37,265 nucleotides of DNA from assembly GCA_044450785.1 (NCBI GenBank), contig JBIOJM010000061.1:1-37265 (forward strand). The letters run 5' to 3'. The stretch comes from JBIOJM01 sp044450785 (GTDB taxonomy: Bacteria > Planctomycetota > Planctomycetia > Isosphaerales > Isosphaeraceae). The notes under the pieces were generated by a model. That model saw nothing but the letters and a program-made list of their open reading frames with translations, was not told where the DNA came from and ran no database searches. This document shows positions 8,592-16,823 of this stretch, one piece after another (position 1 is the stretch's first letter; the number at the start of each line of letters is the position of its first letter). Both the position numbers and the translations under genes were made by a program.

Positions 8592-8968
8592 CGCGGACGA
8601 TCCCCCCGTGTGGGAGCGCTGCGCCTCGAATCGTCGTCGCGGGCGATGCTCGACTCGGACTCTTCAACGGAGTGGGCCGAAGTCATCCCCGATCATCTCG
8701 GTGAAACTCGGCGTCGATCGTGAATCCGGAGGACCTTGCACCTGCTGCAACCACAAATTCCGTGCGCCCCGCTCCGTCGTTGCCGTTCGATGGAGTCATT
8801 CCACGTCAAAGCGTGCGCGACGATCGACGGGCTCGTCAAGAGGACAACCAAGCCCGCGCTCGCCGGTCCGGAACGAGGAGCATTCGTCAGACGACTCCCC
8901 GTTCAACCGGAATTATATCACACCCAGAAGTCCAAGCTGGTCGAAACGGGTAACGAAATTGCAATCAT
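8592..8968. other. intergenic region without a convincing gene
   Basis: These 377 bases lie upstream of the S41 protease gene and downstream of the transposase gene. Open frames here lack ribosome binding sites and family resemblance. The region must contain the promoter of the protease unit; an AT-rich patch around 8912-8922 (GGAATTATATC) is the only compositional feature I see. Confidence 0.5.
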
Positions 8969-9634
8969 CTATTTCGGGTGGATGCGGGGCCGGCCGCGGG
9001 GCCGGAGGCTCGCCTGCAACCCCAGCCTGGCCGCGGTCCTCGCGACCCAAGGCTCGGCACCCAGAGGCGCTCCCCGCACGACACTGTGTCGGATCGTCTG
9101 CAAGTCGGCGGCGGGAATCGGTGTGTTGACCCGTTTGACCCAGTTCCGCCCGCGCTCGATCGGGCCAGGATGCGGCTCCAGCAAAGTCGCTCGGTGGGCC
9201 CAGAATCCCAGACTCGACCACCGCCAGTCTTCGGCTTGCTTCACCAAATCGGCCCGGACGGGATTGTGCTCCACATATCGAAGCACCGCCAGCAGATGCT
9301 CGTCCGCCTGGATCGGGAACGCCTTGAATCGCCCCTCCCAGACGTGTCCACTTGTCCCGTAATCACGGTGGTAACGCCGCACCTGGGCCGTCAGCAGCCA
9401 CTGCATCCACCGGCTCAGATCACCGTCCCGCACCGGCCATAGAACCATGTGGAAGTGATTCGGCAGCACGCAATACGCGAGCACCCGCATCGGTCGAACC
9501 TGGCATGCCTCGACCGCCGTGGCCAGGAATGAATCGTAATCCTCGGGCTTGTGGAAAACCTCGGCGCGGTTGTTGCCGCGGCTGAGCACGTGATAGCAGA
9601 GGCGGCCGACCGAAGCTCGATTCGTGCGTGGCAT
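8969..9634 (-). CDS. REP-associated tyrosine (Y1) transposase, RAYT/IS200-like
   Basis: The 221-residue protein starts MPRTNRASVG and contains the full Y1 HUH signature: CYHVLSRGNN near the N-terminus, PNHFHMVLWP as the metal-binding HUH motif, then SRWMQWLLTAQVRRYHRDYG carrying the likely catalytic Tyr. GHVWEGRFKAFPIQ, LRYVEHNPVRADLV and W-R-W-S-S follow, all typical of RAYTs. These are domesticated single-strand transposases linked to REP palindromes. ATG 9634 is chosen by similarity to the family start; ATG 9643 and the longer frame to 9670 are possible, and no strong ribosome binding site decides between them. No left or right IS ends are visible next to the gene, as expected for a RAYT. 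Candidate target palindromes are at 1423-1487 and 3150-3247. Confidence 0.92.
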   Translation of the reverse strand: MPRTNRASVGRLCYHVLSRGNNRAEVFHKPEDYDSFLATAVEACQVRPMRVLAYCVLPNHFHMVLWPVRDGDLSRWMQWLLTAQVRRYHRDYGTSGHVWEGRFKAFPIQADEHLLAVLRYVEHNPVRADLVKQAEDWRWSSLGFWAHRATLLEPHPGPIERGRNWVKRVNTPIPAADLQTIRHSVVRGAPLGAEPWVARTAARLGLQASLRPRGRPRIHPK

Positions 9635-9979
9635 GCGATCCATGGTGGCAGCAAGAGATGGCCGAGTCAAGTAAAAAGTCGAACGCCCCCTTTACGTTCC
9701 AGGGCCAGGAAGGACGGAGAGATCGGGTCGGTCGGTCGAAGGGTGACCGCGTAGCGCTCACATGCCGAACAACCAGAACCGCCGCGGCGTGCGGAGCCAG
9801 ACGCGGCGATGCTCACAGTCGACAGAGAGCTGGAGCCGGGCCCATTTCAGCCCGCGAAGGCCCAGGAGCGGCAGGCGAGGGGCATTGGGGGTCCCGGCCG
9901 GGTACACTGTAATCCCCGGACTGAGTTCCAGGCAGAACGGCGGACCATCCTCCGAGAGCGTCCTATCAGTCAGAACCGA
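9635..9979. other. intergenic region without a convincing gene
   Basis: These 345 bases separate the transposase gene from the 107-residue protein gene. No family, clear palindrome or terminator is recognised. Short open frames on both strands look like by-products of high GC content. Confidence 0.4.
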
Positions 9980-10303
9980 TCACACGTGGGCCCACTCACT
10001 CGGGTCGGGTTCGTCCGATAGCAGCGGTTCGACTCCGAGGACCACCAATTCATCGAGGTTAAGTCCGCGGTCGAGGTACTTGTGGTACAGCGCCCGCTGC
10101 GATCGGCCGAATTCCAGCCGCACCTCTCCGCGGTAGGCCACCCACTCGTCAGCGTGCCGCTTCATTAGCTCGGGCAGATCACGCCGATGCCTCTCCAGGG
10201 CCTTCTGGATCATCGGTGGCACTTTGATGTCCGCCAGAAACGACCGCTCCAGATTCGGCTCGACTGGCAGAGCCTGTTCCGTCGTCTCTTCGCTCTTGCT
10301 CAT
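9980..10303 (-). CDS. small conserved hypothetical protein (107 residues)
   Basis: ATG 10303 follows GGGAGG with 6 bases spacing, which is strong support for this start over the frame that stays open to 10384. The protein is soluble and charged. The central block RRDLPELMKRHADEWVAYRGEVRLEFG followed by LYHKYLDRGLNLDELVVLGVEPL resembles a recurrent family of short planctomycete proteins with a W-V-A-Y-x-G core. Those are often encoded beside retropepsin-like proteases or transposon relics, but no such partner is present here. Function is unknown. Confidence 0.78.
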   Translation of the reverse strand: MSKSEETTEQALPVEPNLERSFLADIKVPPMIQKALERHRRDLPELMKRHADEWVAYRGEVRLEFGRSQRALYHKYLDRGLNLDELVVLGVEPLLSDEPDPSEWAHV

Positions 10304-10588
10304 AGCTTGCCTCCCGATCGTGGTCCTCGCCGACTCGCCCCTGACATGTGATTCTACCGGACGGCCACGAATCCGCACCGACAATTCGTCGACGATTTCC
10401 CGAACAGGAGCAGACCGTCATGGATCTCACGGAGACCGCCTCCCTTCATCCGGACCTTGCCCCACGGGTACAATTCTCCAGGCGGCCGGCCGCTGGCCTT
10501 GCATCGGCCCTCAGCGCGGGAGAGGAGCCGAGCGGAGGACTTCGTCGGTCGGGTTGGGTTGCGATGACGGCTCGATGAGAGGCGAGAG

Positions 10589-11908
10589 ATGGAGTCCAAG
10601 GGGGCGGCTTCGGGGGGTCAGGTTGAGGCCATTGCGACGGCGGCCGAGGTGCGGCGGCGTGAGATCGTGCTGCTCTCGATCCTGGCGTCGGTCCAGTTTA
10701 CGAGCATCGTCGACTTCATGGTCGTGATGCCGCTGGGCCCGCAGTTGATGAGGAAGTTTGCGATCGACCCCGCGCAGTTCGGCTGGATCGTCGCGTCTTA
10801 TACCATCGCCGCCGGGCTGGCCGGGCTGTTGGGCTCCTCGATCATGGACCGGTTCGGCCGCAAGGACGCGTTCCTGACGCTCTACGCGGGCTTCCTGCTG
10901 GGCACGCTGTTCTGCGGGTTGTCGCGCGGCTATTACACGCTGCTGGCCGCGCGGGTGCTGACGGGTGCCTTTGGAGGGATCCTGGGCGGCATGGCGCTGG
11001 CGATCATCACCGACGTGTTCCCCGAAGAACGGCGCGGCCGCGCGACCGGGGTCTTGATGTCGGCCTTCGCGGTTGCGTCGGTCGTCGGCGTGCCGGCCGG
11101 TCTGTACGTGGGTACCGTGCTGGGCTGGCACGTCCCGTTCTTGATCCTGGCGGGCCTGGGCTTGCCGGTCTTGTTCGGCGGCCTGCGCGTCTTGCCGCCG
11201 TTGCGCGACCACCTTCATGACGCGTCTCATTCTCACCCCTTGCTCCAGATCCTCGATACCTTTAGCGATTCGAATCACCTGCGCTCCTTCGCTCTGACCG
11301 TCGCGGTCATGCTGGGGAGTTTTTCGGTGATCCCGTACATCCCCGTGTCCCTGGTGTCGAATGTCGGCGTGGACGAGAAGACCGGCCTGGTCTGGGTCTA
11401 TGTCACCGGCGGCCTTCTGACGCTCGTCGGCGCTCCGCTGATCGGCCGGCTGGCCGACCATTACGGCAAGCTGCCGGTCTATCGGGTGGTGGCGACGATC
11501 TCGATCGGCTTGATGCTCGTGGTGACGAACCTGCCGCGGGTTCCGCTGGCGCTGGCGGTCGGCGTGGTGGGGACGTTCATGCTCAGCAACGCGGGCCGGA
11601 TGGTGGCCGCCCTGACGATGATCACGGGGAGCGTCGACCGCCGGCGCCGCGGCGGGTTCATGAGCGCCAACTCGGCGGTCCAGCACTTGGCCTCGGGCGT
11701 GGGCGCGTCGATTGGCGGTCAGATCCTGGTGAAATCGACCGACGGCGCTCTCCACAACTTCAACAGGGTCGGGCTGCTCGCCGTGGTCGCGACCATGCTC
11801 AGCCTCGGGCTGGCCGGCCGCGTGCGGCCGGCCGAGACGATGAGCTCCGAGACGATGCGGAGCTCGCTCGACCTCCCCTCCGACCCGGTCGCCGCCGAGA
11901 CGCGCTGA
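10589..11908 (+). CDS. MFS transporter (DHA1-like drug/sugar exporter)
   Basis: The 439-residue protein has about twelve hydrophobic segments. Motif A of the major facilitator superfamily appears in the loop between helices 2 and 3 as GSSIMDRFGRKDAF, and the second-half equivalent as GRLADHYGKLPVY. DFMVVMPLGPQLMRKF in helix 1 is characteristic of the DHA1/AraJ-like branch of proton-driven exporters. It acts in the inner membrane; the substrate cannot be predicted. A purine-rich GAGAGGCGAG precedes ATG 10589. It stands alone, with a 285-base gap to the divergent small gene on its left and a separate ribosome binding site on its right neighbour. Confidence 0.9.
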   Translation: MESKGAASGGQVEAIATAAEVRRREIVLLSILASVQFTSIVDFMVVMPLGPQLMRKFAIDPAQFGWIVASYTIAAGLAGLLGSSIMDRFGRKDAFLTLYAGFLLGTLFCGLSRGYYTLLAARVLTGAFGGILGGMALAIITDVFPEERRGRATGVLMSAFAVASVVGVPAGLYVGTVLGWHVPFLILAGLGLPVLFGGLRVLPPLRDHLHDASHSHPLLQILDTFSDSNHLRSFALTVAVMLGSFSVIPYIPVSLVSNVGVDEKTGLVWVYVTGGLLTLVGAPLIGRLADHYGKLPVYRVVATISIGLMLVVTNLPRVPLALAVGVVGTFMLSNAGRMVAALTMITGSVDRRRRGGFMSANSAVQHLASGVGASIGGQILVKSTDGALHNFNRVGLLAVVATMLSLGLAGRVRPAETMSSETMRSSLDLPSDPVAAETR

Positions 11909-12051
11909 GCACTGAGGACCGGCACGGGGCAGTAATGACCGGCGGCGTTGCGCGGTTCCGCTCCTTCCATTTCCGCCTTGCCTCTTTTCGCATTCCGCGA
12001 CATATTGACCGGCGATCCGGCAGCCCTTCGTACTCGGAAAGGATTCCGCTC

Positions 12052-13389
12052 ATGTCTCGCCGTGCGGCGCTTCGGCTGGTTGCTCTCCTGGGCGCGGTCG
12101 TGGTCTGCGCTCCCGCTCGCGCGTCGGACCCCGCCCTTGGACACAAGCTGAACACTTCGCTCATCCCGCGGAAATCGAGTCGTCCCGAGGAACGCGCATC
12201 AGAATGTGTGCAAAGGACGCCGTCGTTTGGACTCTGGGACGCTGGCAGGAAGATCGCTCCCGGCGCGGCGGGCCACGTCTACGTCGTGGAGCAATCCGAC
12301 GGGAATCGATTGCTGCTCTCGGACCTGACCGAGGGCCTGCGCGGCTGGACCCCCTCCGGGGCCGTCATTCCGCTCCGTCAGGCCGAGCCATTCTTCTCGC
12401 AGCAGATCACGGCCAACCCCAGGAGCGCGTTCGCCTTCCTGATGAGAGGAGTCGTCCGGTACGAGAACGACGACCTGGATCATGCCGTGGCCGACGTGGA
12501 TGAAGCGTTGCGGCTGGACCCGAAATACGTGCCGGCCTTGATCGTACGAGGATACCTCTGGCAGTGGAGAAATCGGCTCGACCAGGCCCTGGCCGATCTG
12601 GACAAGGCCATCGAGCTCGACTCCCGAAACTCTTATGCATTCGTCGAGCGGGGCATTTTCCACTACAACATGAAGAGCTATGACAAGGCACTGCGCGATT
12701 TCGAGGCGGCCGTCGACCTGGGTTCCCGCTGCGCGTTGATTTACATCGGCCGGGGGATGATCGACCTCGAGAAGAGGGATCCGAAGAAAGCCCAGGCCGA
12801 ATTCAAGCAGGCCCTCGAGCTCGACCCGAAACACCCCGACGCCTTTCGTGGGCTCGCATCGATGTTCTTGATGCGAGGGGATACTCGGAAGGCCCTGGCC
12901 GTCCTCGATCAGGCCGTCGAGCTCGATCCCCAGAGTCCCGATTCGCACGGCAATCGAGCCGTCGTTCTCCTCTCGATCGACAAGTACGACAAGGCCCTGG
13001 AGGACCTGGAGGAAGTCCTCCGTTTTGCGCCGGACTCAGCGCGGGCGCTCAGGGAGCGTGCCTGGCTGCTGGCAACCTGCCCGGATGCAAAGATTCGCAA
13101 TAGTGAGCAGGCGGTTGTCTCGGCGACCCGCGCGTGCGAATTAACCGGCTGGAATGAGCCGCAGTGCCTGAGAACGCTCGCCGCCGCGTGCGCCGAGGCC
13201 GTTGATTTCGCGGCGGCCGTCAATTGGCAACAGAAGGCCATCGACCTCCTGCTCGACAAGAACCCGGAGAAATCCGAGTGCCGCAGGGTCCTCGACCGTT
13301 ACAAGGGAAAGAAGCCGTATCGCCATGTCGGGCTGCTGGAAGAGATGGGACTCCCAATCCGCCGGCCGGCGGCCAAGAAAGGCGATTAG
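12052..13389 (+). CDS. secreted SH3-like and TPR-repeat protein
   Basis: ATG 12052 is preceded by AAAGGA at 9 bases and yields 445 residues. A signal peptide with cleavage after PARA (residue 24) is clear. Residues ~62-110 resemble the SH3-like module that precedes TPRs in many planctomycete proteins (GHVYVVE...GWTPSGAVIPL). From about 115 to 370 there are seven or so TPR units, recognisable by A-x-A-D-x-D-x-A-I-x-L-D-P type consensus (for example ALADLDKAIELD, ALAVLDQAVELDPQ). The final 75 residues are a divergent helical tail. It is probably a periplasmic protein-interaction scaffold. The stop lies in GGCGATTAGACCAAT, which faintly resembles the arm of the palindromic element near the M28 gene. 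Confidence 0.87.
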   Translation: MSRRAALRLVALLGAVVVCAPARASDPALGHKLNTSLIPRKSSRPEERASECVQRTPSFGLWDAGRKIAPGAAGHVYVVEQSDGNRLLLSDLTEGLRGWTPSGAVIPLRQAEPFFSQQITANPRSAFAFLMRGVVRYENDDLDHAVADVDEALRLDPKYVPALIVRGYLWQWRNRLDQALADLDKAIELDSRNSYAFVERGIFHYNMKSYDKALRDFEAAVDLGSRCALIYIGRGMIDLEKRDPKKAQAEFKQALELDPKHPDAFRGLASMFLMRGDTRKALAVLDQAVELDPQSPDSHGNRAVVLLSIDKYDKALEDLEEVLRFAPDSARALRERAWLLATCPDAKIRNSEQAVVSATRACELTGWNEPQCLRTLAAACAEAVDFAAAVNWQQKAIDLLLDKNPEKSECRRVLDRYKGKKPYRHVGLLEEMGLPIRRPAAKKGD

Positions 13390-13411
13390 ACCAATCTCGG
13401 AAAGAGACTTA

Positions 13412-13580
13412 GCCACAGATGAACACAGATAGACACAGATAAGAAACAGCAAGACATCGTCAGGTCGGGAAGCTCGGATGCTCGTACCGCTTGATATCCA
13501 GCAGAGGCTTGCCAAAGGCGACGTCGCTCTTCATCCTTGTCCTCTCTTCATCTGTGTTTATCTGTGTTCATCTGTGGCTC
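13412..13580. repeat. inverted pair of CCACAGATGAACACAGAT-type repeats
   Basis: The left copy (13412-13444, starting GCCACAGATGAACACAGAT) and the right copy (13546-13580, ending ATCTGTGTTCATCTGTGGC) are inverted and nearly identical over about 32 bases. The approximately 100-base spacer holds no recognisable gene. The pair lies in the convergent gap between the TPR gene and the DUF1501 gene, so it may serve as a two-way terminator. Repeats of this ACACAGAT composition recur between genes in many unrelated environmental bacteria. Confidence 0.8.
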
Positions 13581-13606
13581 GTATTGTCTTCGTCCTTCGA
13601 TTGATT

Positions 13607-15019
13607 TCACACGACCTCGCGGATGGGCTGCTGCTCTTCGAGCAAGTACATGGGCCGGCCGCTTCGATCGGCCACGGCGGCGGCGGGGTCGATGCCGAGG
13701 TTGTGGTAGAGCGTGGCGAAGACGTTCTGGAATGAGACCGGCCGGTCCTTGGCGTAAGCGGCTTGCTTGTCGGTCGAGCCGATGACCTGCCCGGTGCGCA
13801 TGCCGCCGCCGGCCAGGAGGGCGAAATTGACGGGGGGCCAGTGGTCGCGGCCGGCATCTTTGTTGATCTTGGGGGTGCGGCCGAACTCGCCCCAGACGAC
13901 CACGGAGACGTCCTTGTCCAGCCCGCGCAGGTGCAGGTCCTCGACCAGGGTCGAGAGGGCCATGTCGAGCTTGGGAATGCGGGTGCGGCACGACCGGAAG
14001 TTCTGGCCGTGAGTGTCCCAGCGGCCGAACGAGATGGTCACGACTCGTGCGCCGGCTTCGACCAGGCGGCGGGCCATCAGGAAGTGGTCCATGCAGCAGG
14101 GGGGGCCGTCGGCCTCGTTCCGCATGTCGCCGACGCCGTACCGTTCGCGCAGCCGCGGGTCTTCTTTGGAGAGGTCGAGTGCCTCGAAAACCCGGCGCGA
14201 CCCGAGAACGTCGAAGGCCCGCTGCGTAAAGCCGTCCATCCCTTGCATCGCCTGGTCGTGGTCGAACGTGCGCCTCAGGGCGTCGAGCTGACCGAGCAGC
14301 GACCGGCGGCCGGAAAGACGCTCGGGCGTGATGACCTTGTCGTCCAGGCTCAACCCCGCATCGCTGCTGGGCTGCCTGGGGTTTCGTCTTCCCTTTGCCT
14401 CGCTCCGGAAGGGCGTGAACGGGGCATGGGCAAGCCCCAGGTAGCCTGGGTCGCCGGGATTGCCCCAACGCACTTCGCCTGTCCGCGGCGAGAGCCCGAT
14501 GAACGGCGGCACGTCGGGTTGAACCGGGCCTTCGAGCCGGGAAACGATGGCCCCGAGACTCGGCCGGCCCCCCTGTACCTTGCTGATCAAGTCCTTGTAC
14601 CCGGTGAGGCACTGGCCCGCTGAATGGTCGCCCCCGGCGCCGACCAGCGAGCGGATCACTGTGAACTTGTCCATCATTCGCGCCAGCCGGGGCATGTATT
14701 CACAGATGTCCAGGCCCGGCACGTTCGTGGGGATCGGCTTGTATTCACCGCGGATGCCGCTGGGAGCCCCCGGTTTGAGATCGAACATGTCGAGGTGCGG
14801 CGGCCCGCCGGCCAGGAAGACCATGATGACCGCCTTGTGCGACTGCGAGACCCCTGCTCGTGCTTCGGCCTGCAGCAACTGGGGCAGCGAGAGCCCCCCG
14901 AGCGCCAGGCCGCCGATCTTGAGGAAATCGCGCCGCGTGACTCCGTCGCAGTAACCCGAATTCGCCCGTCCCGCGATCGTGAGCATTGGCCCAACCCCCA
15001 TTCGTGAGCGCCGCGTCAT
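13607..15019 (-). CDS. DUF1501 protein with Tat signal (sulfatase-like fold)
   Basis: The 470-residue protein carries a Tat-type leader with TRRDFLKIGG at about residue 28, followed by a hydrophobic stretch ending in QLLQAEA. Family hallmarks follow: VIMVFLAGGPPHLDMFDLKPGAP, the GAGGDHSAGQCLTG block, SFGRWDTHGQNF, GEFGRTPKINKDAGRDHWP and the C-terminal FATLYHNLGID. DUF1501 proteins are exported and belong to the alkaline phosphatase/sulfatase-like superfamily; their substrates are not known. ATG 15019 has GAGGAG 9 bases upstream and is preferred over ATG 14986. In planctomycetes this gene usually pairs with a DUF1549/DUF1553 cytochrome-like gene. No such partner is present on either side. Confidence 0.92.
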   Translation of the reverse strand: MTRRSRMGVGPMLTIAGRANSGYCDGVTRRDFLKIGGLALGGLSLPQLLQAEARAGVSQSHKAVIMVFLAGGPPHLDMFDLKPGAPSGIRGEYKPIPTNVPGLDICEYMPRLARMMDKFTVIRSLVGAGGDHSAGQCLTGYKDLISKVQGGRPSLGAIVSRLEGPVQPDVPPFIGLSPRTGEVRWGNPGDPGYLGLAHAPFTPFRSEAKGRRNPRQPSSDAGLSLDDKVITPERLSGRRSLLGQLDALRRTFDHDQAMQGMDGFTQRAFDVLGSRRVFEALDLSKEDPRLRERYGVGDMRNEADGPPCCMDHFLMARRLVEAGARVVTISFGRWDTHGQNFRSCRTRIPKLDMALSTLVEDLHLRGLDKDVSVVVWGEFGRTPKINKDAGRDHWPPVNFALLAGGGMRTGQVIGSTDKQAAYAKDRPVSFQNVFATLYHNLGIDPAAAVADRSGRPMYLLEEQQPIREVV

Positions 15020-15396
15020 ACCACTGGCTCCTCGATGCGCTCGTTAAACAATTATCGTACGTTGACGGGCAAAACACAAGCCGGTGAGTCGGGCAAATCG
15101 ATACGTTCCGAAACCGCCGGGTGCGAGGGGGTGCGGCGCTCGTGACTGTGAAAGGTGGATTAATCCCTTTTGTCCCGCGCCCGCGGAGCGGGCGGCAACG
15201 CGACAGCCTGGGGCGTAAGCCCCAAGACCCGGGTCTTCTCCACATTTCCCCAGCCCGCGGAGCGGGCGACACGGCGCGGAATCCGTAACAGGTCACGATT
15301 TGACGCCGGGGACCCGCGTCAGCACAATTGGGGGCGACCTCATGCTCGACGGACCATCAGGCGATCCTCCACCATGTGAATCTGGAGACTCCTACC
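15020..15396. other. divergent promoter region rich in hairpins
   Basis: These 377 bases separate the divergent DUF1501 and DUF1080 genes and must hold both promoters. No gene is visible. The central part carries the cluster of short hairpins listed at 15179-15268. GGAG at about 15383-15386 is the ribosome binding site for the DUF1080 gene. GTGGATTAATCCCTTTTG near 15155 resembles one arm of the palindromic element seen around the M28 gene. Confidence 0.5.
15179..15268. repeat. cluster of three hairpins, two identical
   Basis: GCCCGCGGAGCGGGCG occurs identically at 15179-15194 and 15253-15268; each can form a short GC stem. Between them TGGGGC-GTAA-GCCCCA (15209-15224) forms a third hairpin. 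The arrangement stem A, stem B, stem A recalls dispersed intergenic repeats seen in several planctomycete genomes. Confidence 0.75.
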
Positions 15397-16098
15397 ATGA
15401 CAAAGCCCTTGATGCTCATCCCGGTGCTGGTGCTTGTCCTTATCCCGGTTGGAACCGCCCGCGCGGACGACGCGCGCTCGACGCCGCTCTTTGACGGCAA
15501 AACGCTCGACGGCTGGACTGTGCGGGGTGGATTCGCCAGCTACAAGGTTGAGGACGGCGCGATTGTCGGCACGACGGCCGAGGGCAGCTCCAACACGTTC
15601 CTCTGCAAGGGTGACTTCAAGGACTTCGTCCTGGATCTGGAGGTCAAGTGCGATCCCAGACTGAACTCGGGCGTTCAGGTCCGCAGCCATGCCTACGAGA
15701 AGGATGGTCCCGATCCCCTTGATCCCAAGAAGCGGCGCAAAGCGGGAGTCGTCTACGGTCCACAATGCGAGATCGACCGGCAAGGATCGGGCACGGCCGG
15801 CAGGTTCTACGACGAATCACGCCGCGACCACTGGATCTGCGAGATCAAGGCGGAGGCTCGGGACGCCTTCAAGGACAACGATTGGAATCGCTACCGGATC
15901 GTCGTCCAGGGCAAACGCTACCGCTCCTGGCTGAACGGAGTTCCCTGCGCCGACTTCACCGATGACCTGGACGAACACGGCTTCATCGGGCTGCAGGTTC
16001 ACGGGATTGCCAAGGGGAGCGGACCATTTCAGGTCCGCTGGCGGAACTTCCGGTTCAAGGAATTGAAGCCCGGCGAATCGTTCACCCCAACCGATTGA
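15397..16098 (+). CDS. DUF1080 / 3-keto-disaccharide hydrolase-like secreted protein
   Basis: ATG 15397 follows GGAG at 9 bases and gives 233 residues. A signal peptide (MTKPLMLIPVLVLVLIPVGTARA) is present. The mature part is a single jelly-roll LamG/concanavalin-like domain of Pfam DUF1080: PLFDGKTLDGWTVRGG, then VEDGAIVGTT, DFVLDLEVKCDPRLNSGVQVRS, CEIDRQGSGTAGRFYDESR, and a closing FQVRWRNFRFKEL. Characterised relatives act on 3-keto-glycosides, but most planctomycete members are uncharacterised. It acts outside the cytoplasm. The methyltransferase gene follows at once: TGA overlaps an in-frame ATG of that gene at 16098. Confidence 0.92.
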   Translation: MTKPLMLIPVLVLVLIPVGTARADDARSTPLFDGKTLDGWTVRGGFASYKVEDGAIVGTTAEGSSNTFLCKGDFKDFVLDLEVKCDPRLNSGVQVRSHAYEKDGPDPLDPKKRRKAGVVYGPQCEIDRQGSGTAGRFYDESRRDHWICEIKAEARDAFKDNDWNRYRIVVQGKRYRSWLNGVPCADFTDDLDEHGFIGLQVHGIAKGSGPFQVRWRNFRFKELKPGESFTPTD

Positions 16099-16115
16099 TG
16101 GAGGCTATTCCGTCG

Positions 16116-16730
16116 ATGGGTTTCTACTCACGGCTGATCTTTCCCCGGCTCTGCGACTGGGTGATGAGAGACCCCAAGTTGACCGGTCTCCGCAAGGAGC
16201 TACTCGCCGATGTGCACGGCGAAGTCCTGGAGATCGGCTTCGGCACCGGCCTCAATCTTGAACATTATCCCGAGCAGGTGGGCCGAATCGCCGCGGTCGA
16301 TCCCGGCATCGGGACGGGCCGGTTCGCCCGCAAGCGAATCGAGCAGAGCAGGATCGAGGTGGACCAGAGAGTGAGGACCGCCGAGGAAATACCCTTTGCG
16401 GACCAGCGGTTCGATCACGTCGTGAGCACCTGGACGCTGTGCAGCATCCCCGACGCGCGGCGCGCGCTGGCGGAGGTTTACCGCGTCTTGAAGCCGGGAG
16501 GCCGGTTCGTTTTCCTGGAGCACGGCCTGAGCGAAGACCCCAGCGTCCAGCGGTGGCAACGGCGACTGAACTGGCTACAGCGGAGGCTGGCGGGCGGCTG
16601 CCGGCTGGACATCGACGTGAAAGCCTTGATCGCGGAGCAACCCTTCCGCGTCCTCACGCTCGACCAATTCTTGCTGGAGGAGACACCGCGAACGCACGGA
16701 ACGATGTACCGCGGAATGGCGGTGAAATGA
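16116..16730 (+). CDS. class I SAM-dependent methyltransferase
   Basis: The 204-residue protein begins MGFYSRLIFPRLCDWVM, the usual start of this family. The SAM-binding motif I is EVLEIGFGTGLN (residues ~36-47), and the acidic end of beta-2 is AVDPG. The RFDHVVSTWTLCSIPD segment and the LAEVYRVLKPGGRFVFLEHG block are typical of UbiE/phospholipid-methyltransferase-like enzymes. It is soluble or peripherally membrane-bound; the substrate is unknown. ATG 16116 has GGAGG 11 bases upstream; ATG 16098, overlapping the previous stop, is the alternative. It is probably co-transcribed with the DUF1080 gene, although no functional link is evident. Confidence 0.9.
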   Translation: MGFYSRLIFPRLCDWVMRDPKLTGLRKELLADVHGEVLEIGFGTGLNLEHYPEQVGRIAAVDPGIGTGRFARKRIEQSRIEVDQRVRTAEEIPFADQRFDHVVSTWTLCSIPDARRALAEVYRVLKPGGRFVFLEHGLSEDPSVQRWQRRLNWLQRRLAGGCRLDIDVKALIAEQPFRVLTLDQFLLEETPRTHGTMYRGMAVK

Positions 16731-16734
16731 AGTT

Positions 16735-16823
16735 CACCGGCGGCTAGCGCCGTGCCGCTCACAGGAGCGTCTCACGACCAAATGGACCGTGGAATATGAG
16801 CGGAACGGCGCTAGCCACCGGTG
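16735..16823. repeat. long inverted repeat, likely bidirectional terminator or MITE-like element
   Basis: The left arm 16735-16761 (CACCGGCGGCTAGCGCCGTG...) and right arm 16797-16823 are inverted copies of 27 bases with two mismatches, enclosing 35 bases. A T run (16824-16828) follows the right arm, as in an intrinsic terminator for the methyltransferase gene. The CCGGTGGCTAGCGCC core is a sequence I associate with dispersed repeats in planctomycetes. The right arm overlaps the extended, frameshifted end of the FG-GAP gene. Confidence 0.85.

Noticed and set aside
5068..8723. Long open frames on the plus strand opposite the beta-propeller (5068-6612) and S41 protease (7314-8723) genes
   Set aside because: They mirror the codons of well-recognised genes on the other strand, show no domain, and lack ribosome binding sites. 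High GC content keeps antisense frames open.
10511..11755. Minus-strand frame of over 400 codons across the MFS gene
   Set aside because: It is rich in His, Arg and Gln with no structure, as expected from reading a membrane-protein gene backwards.
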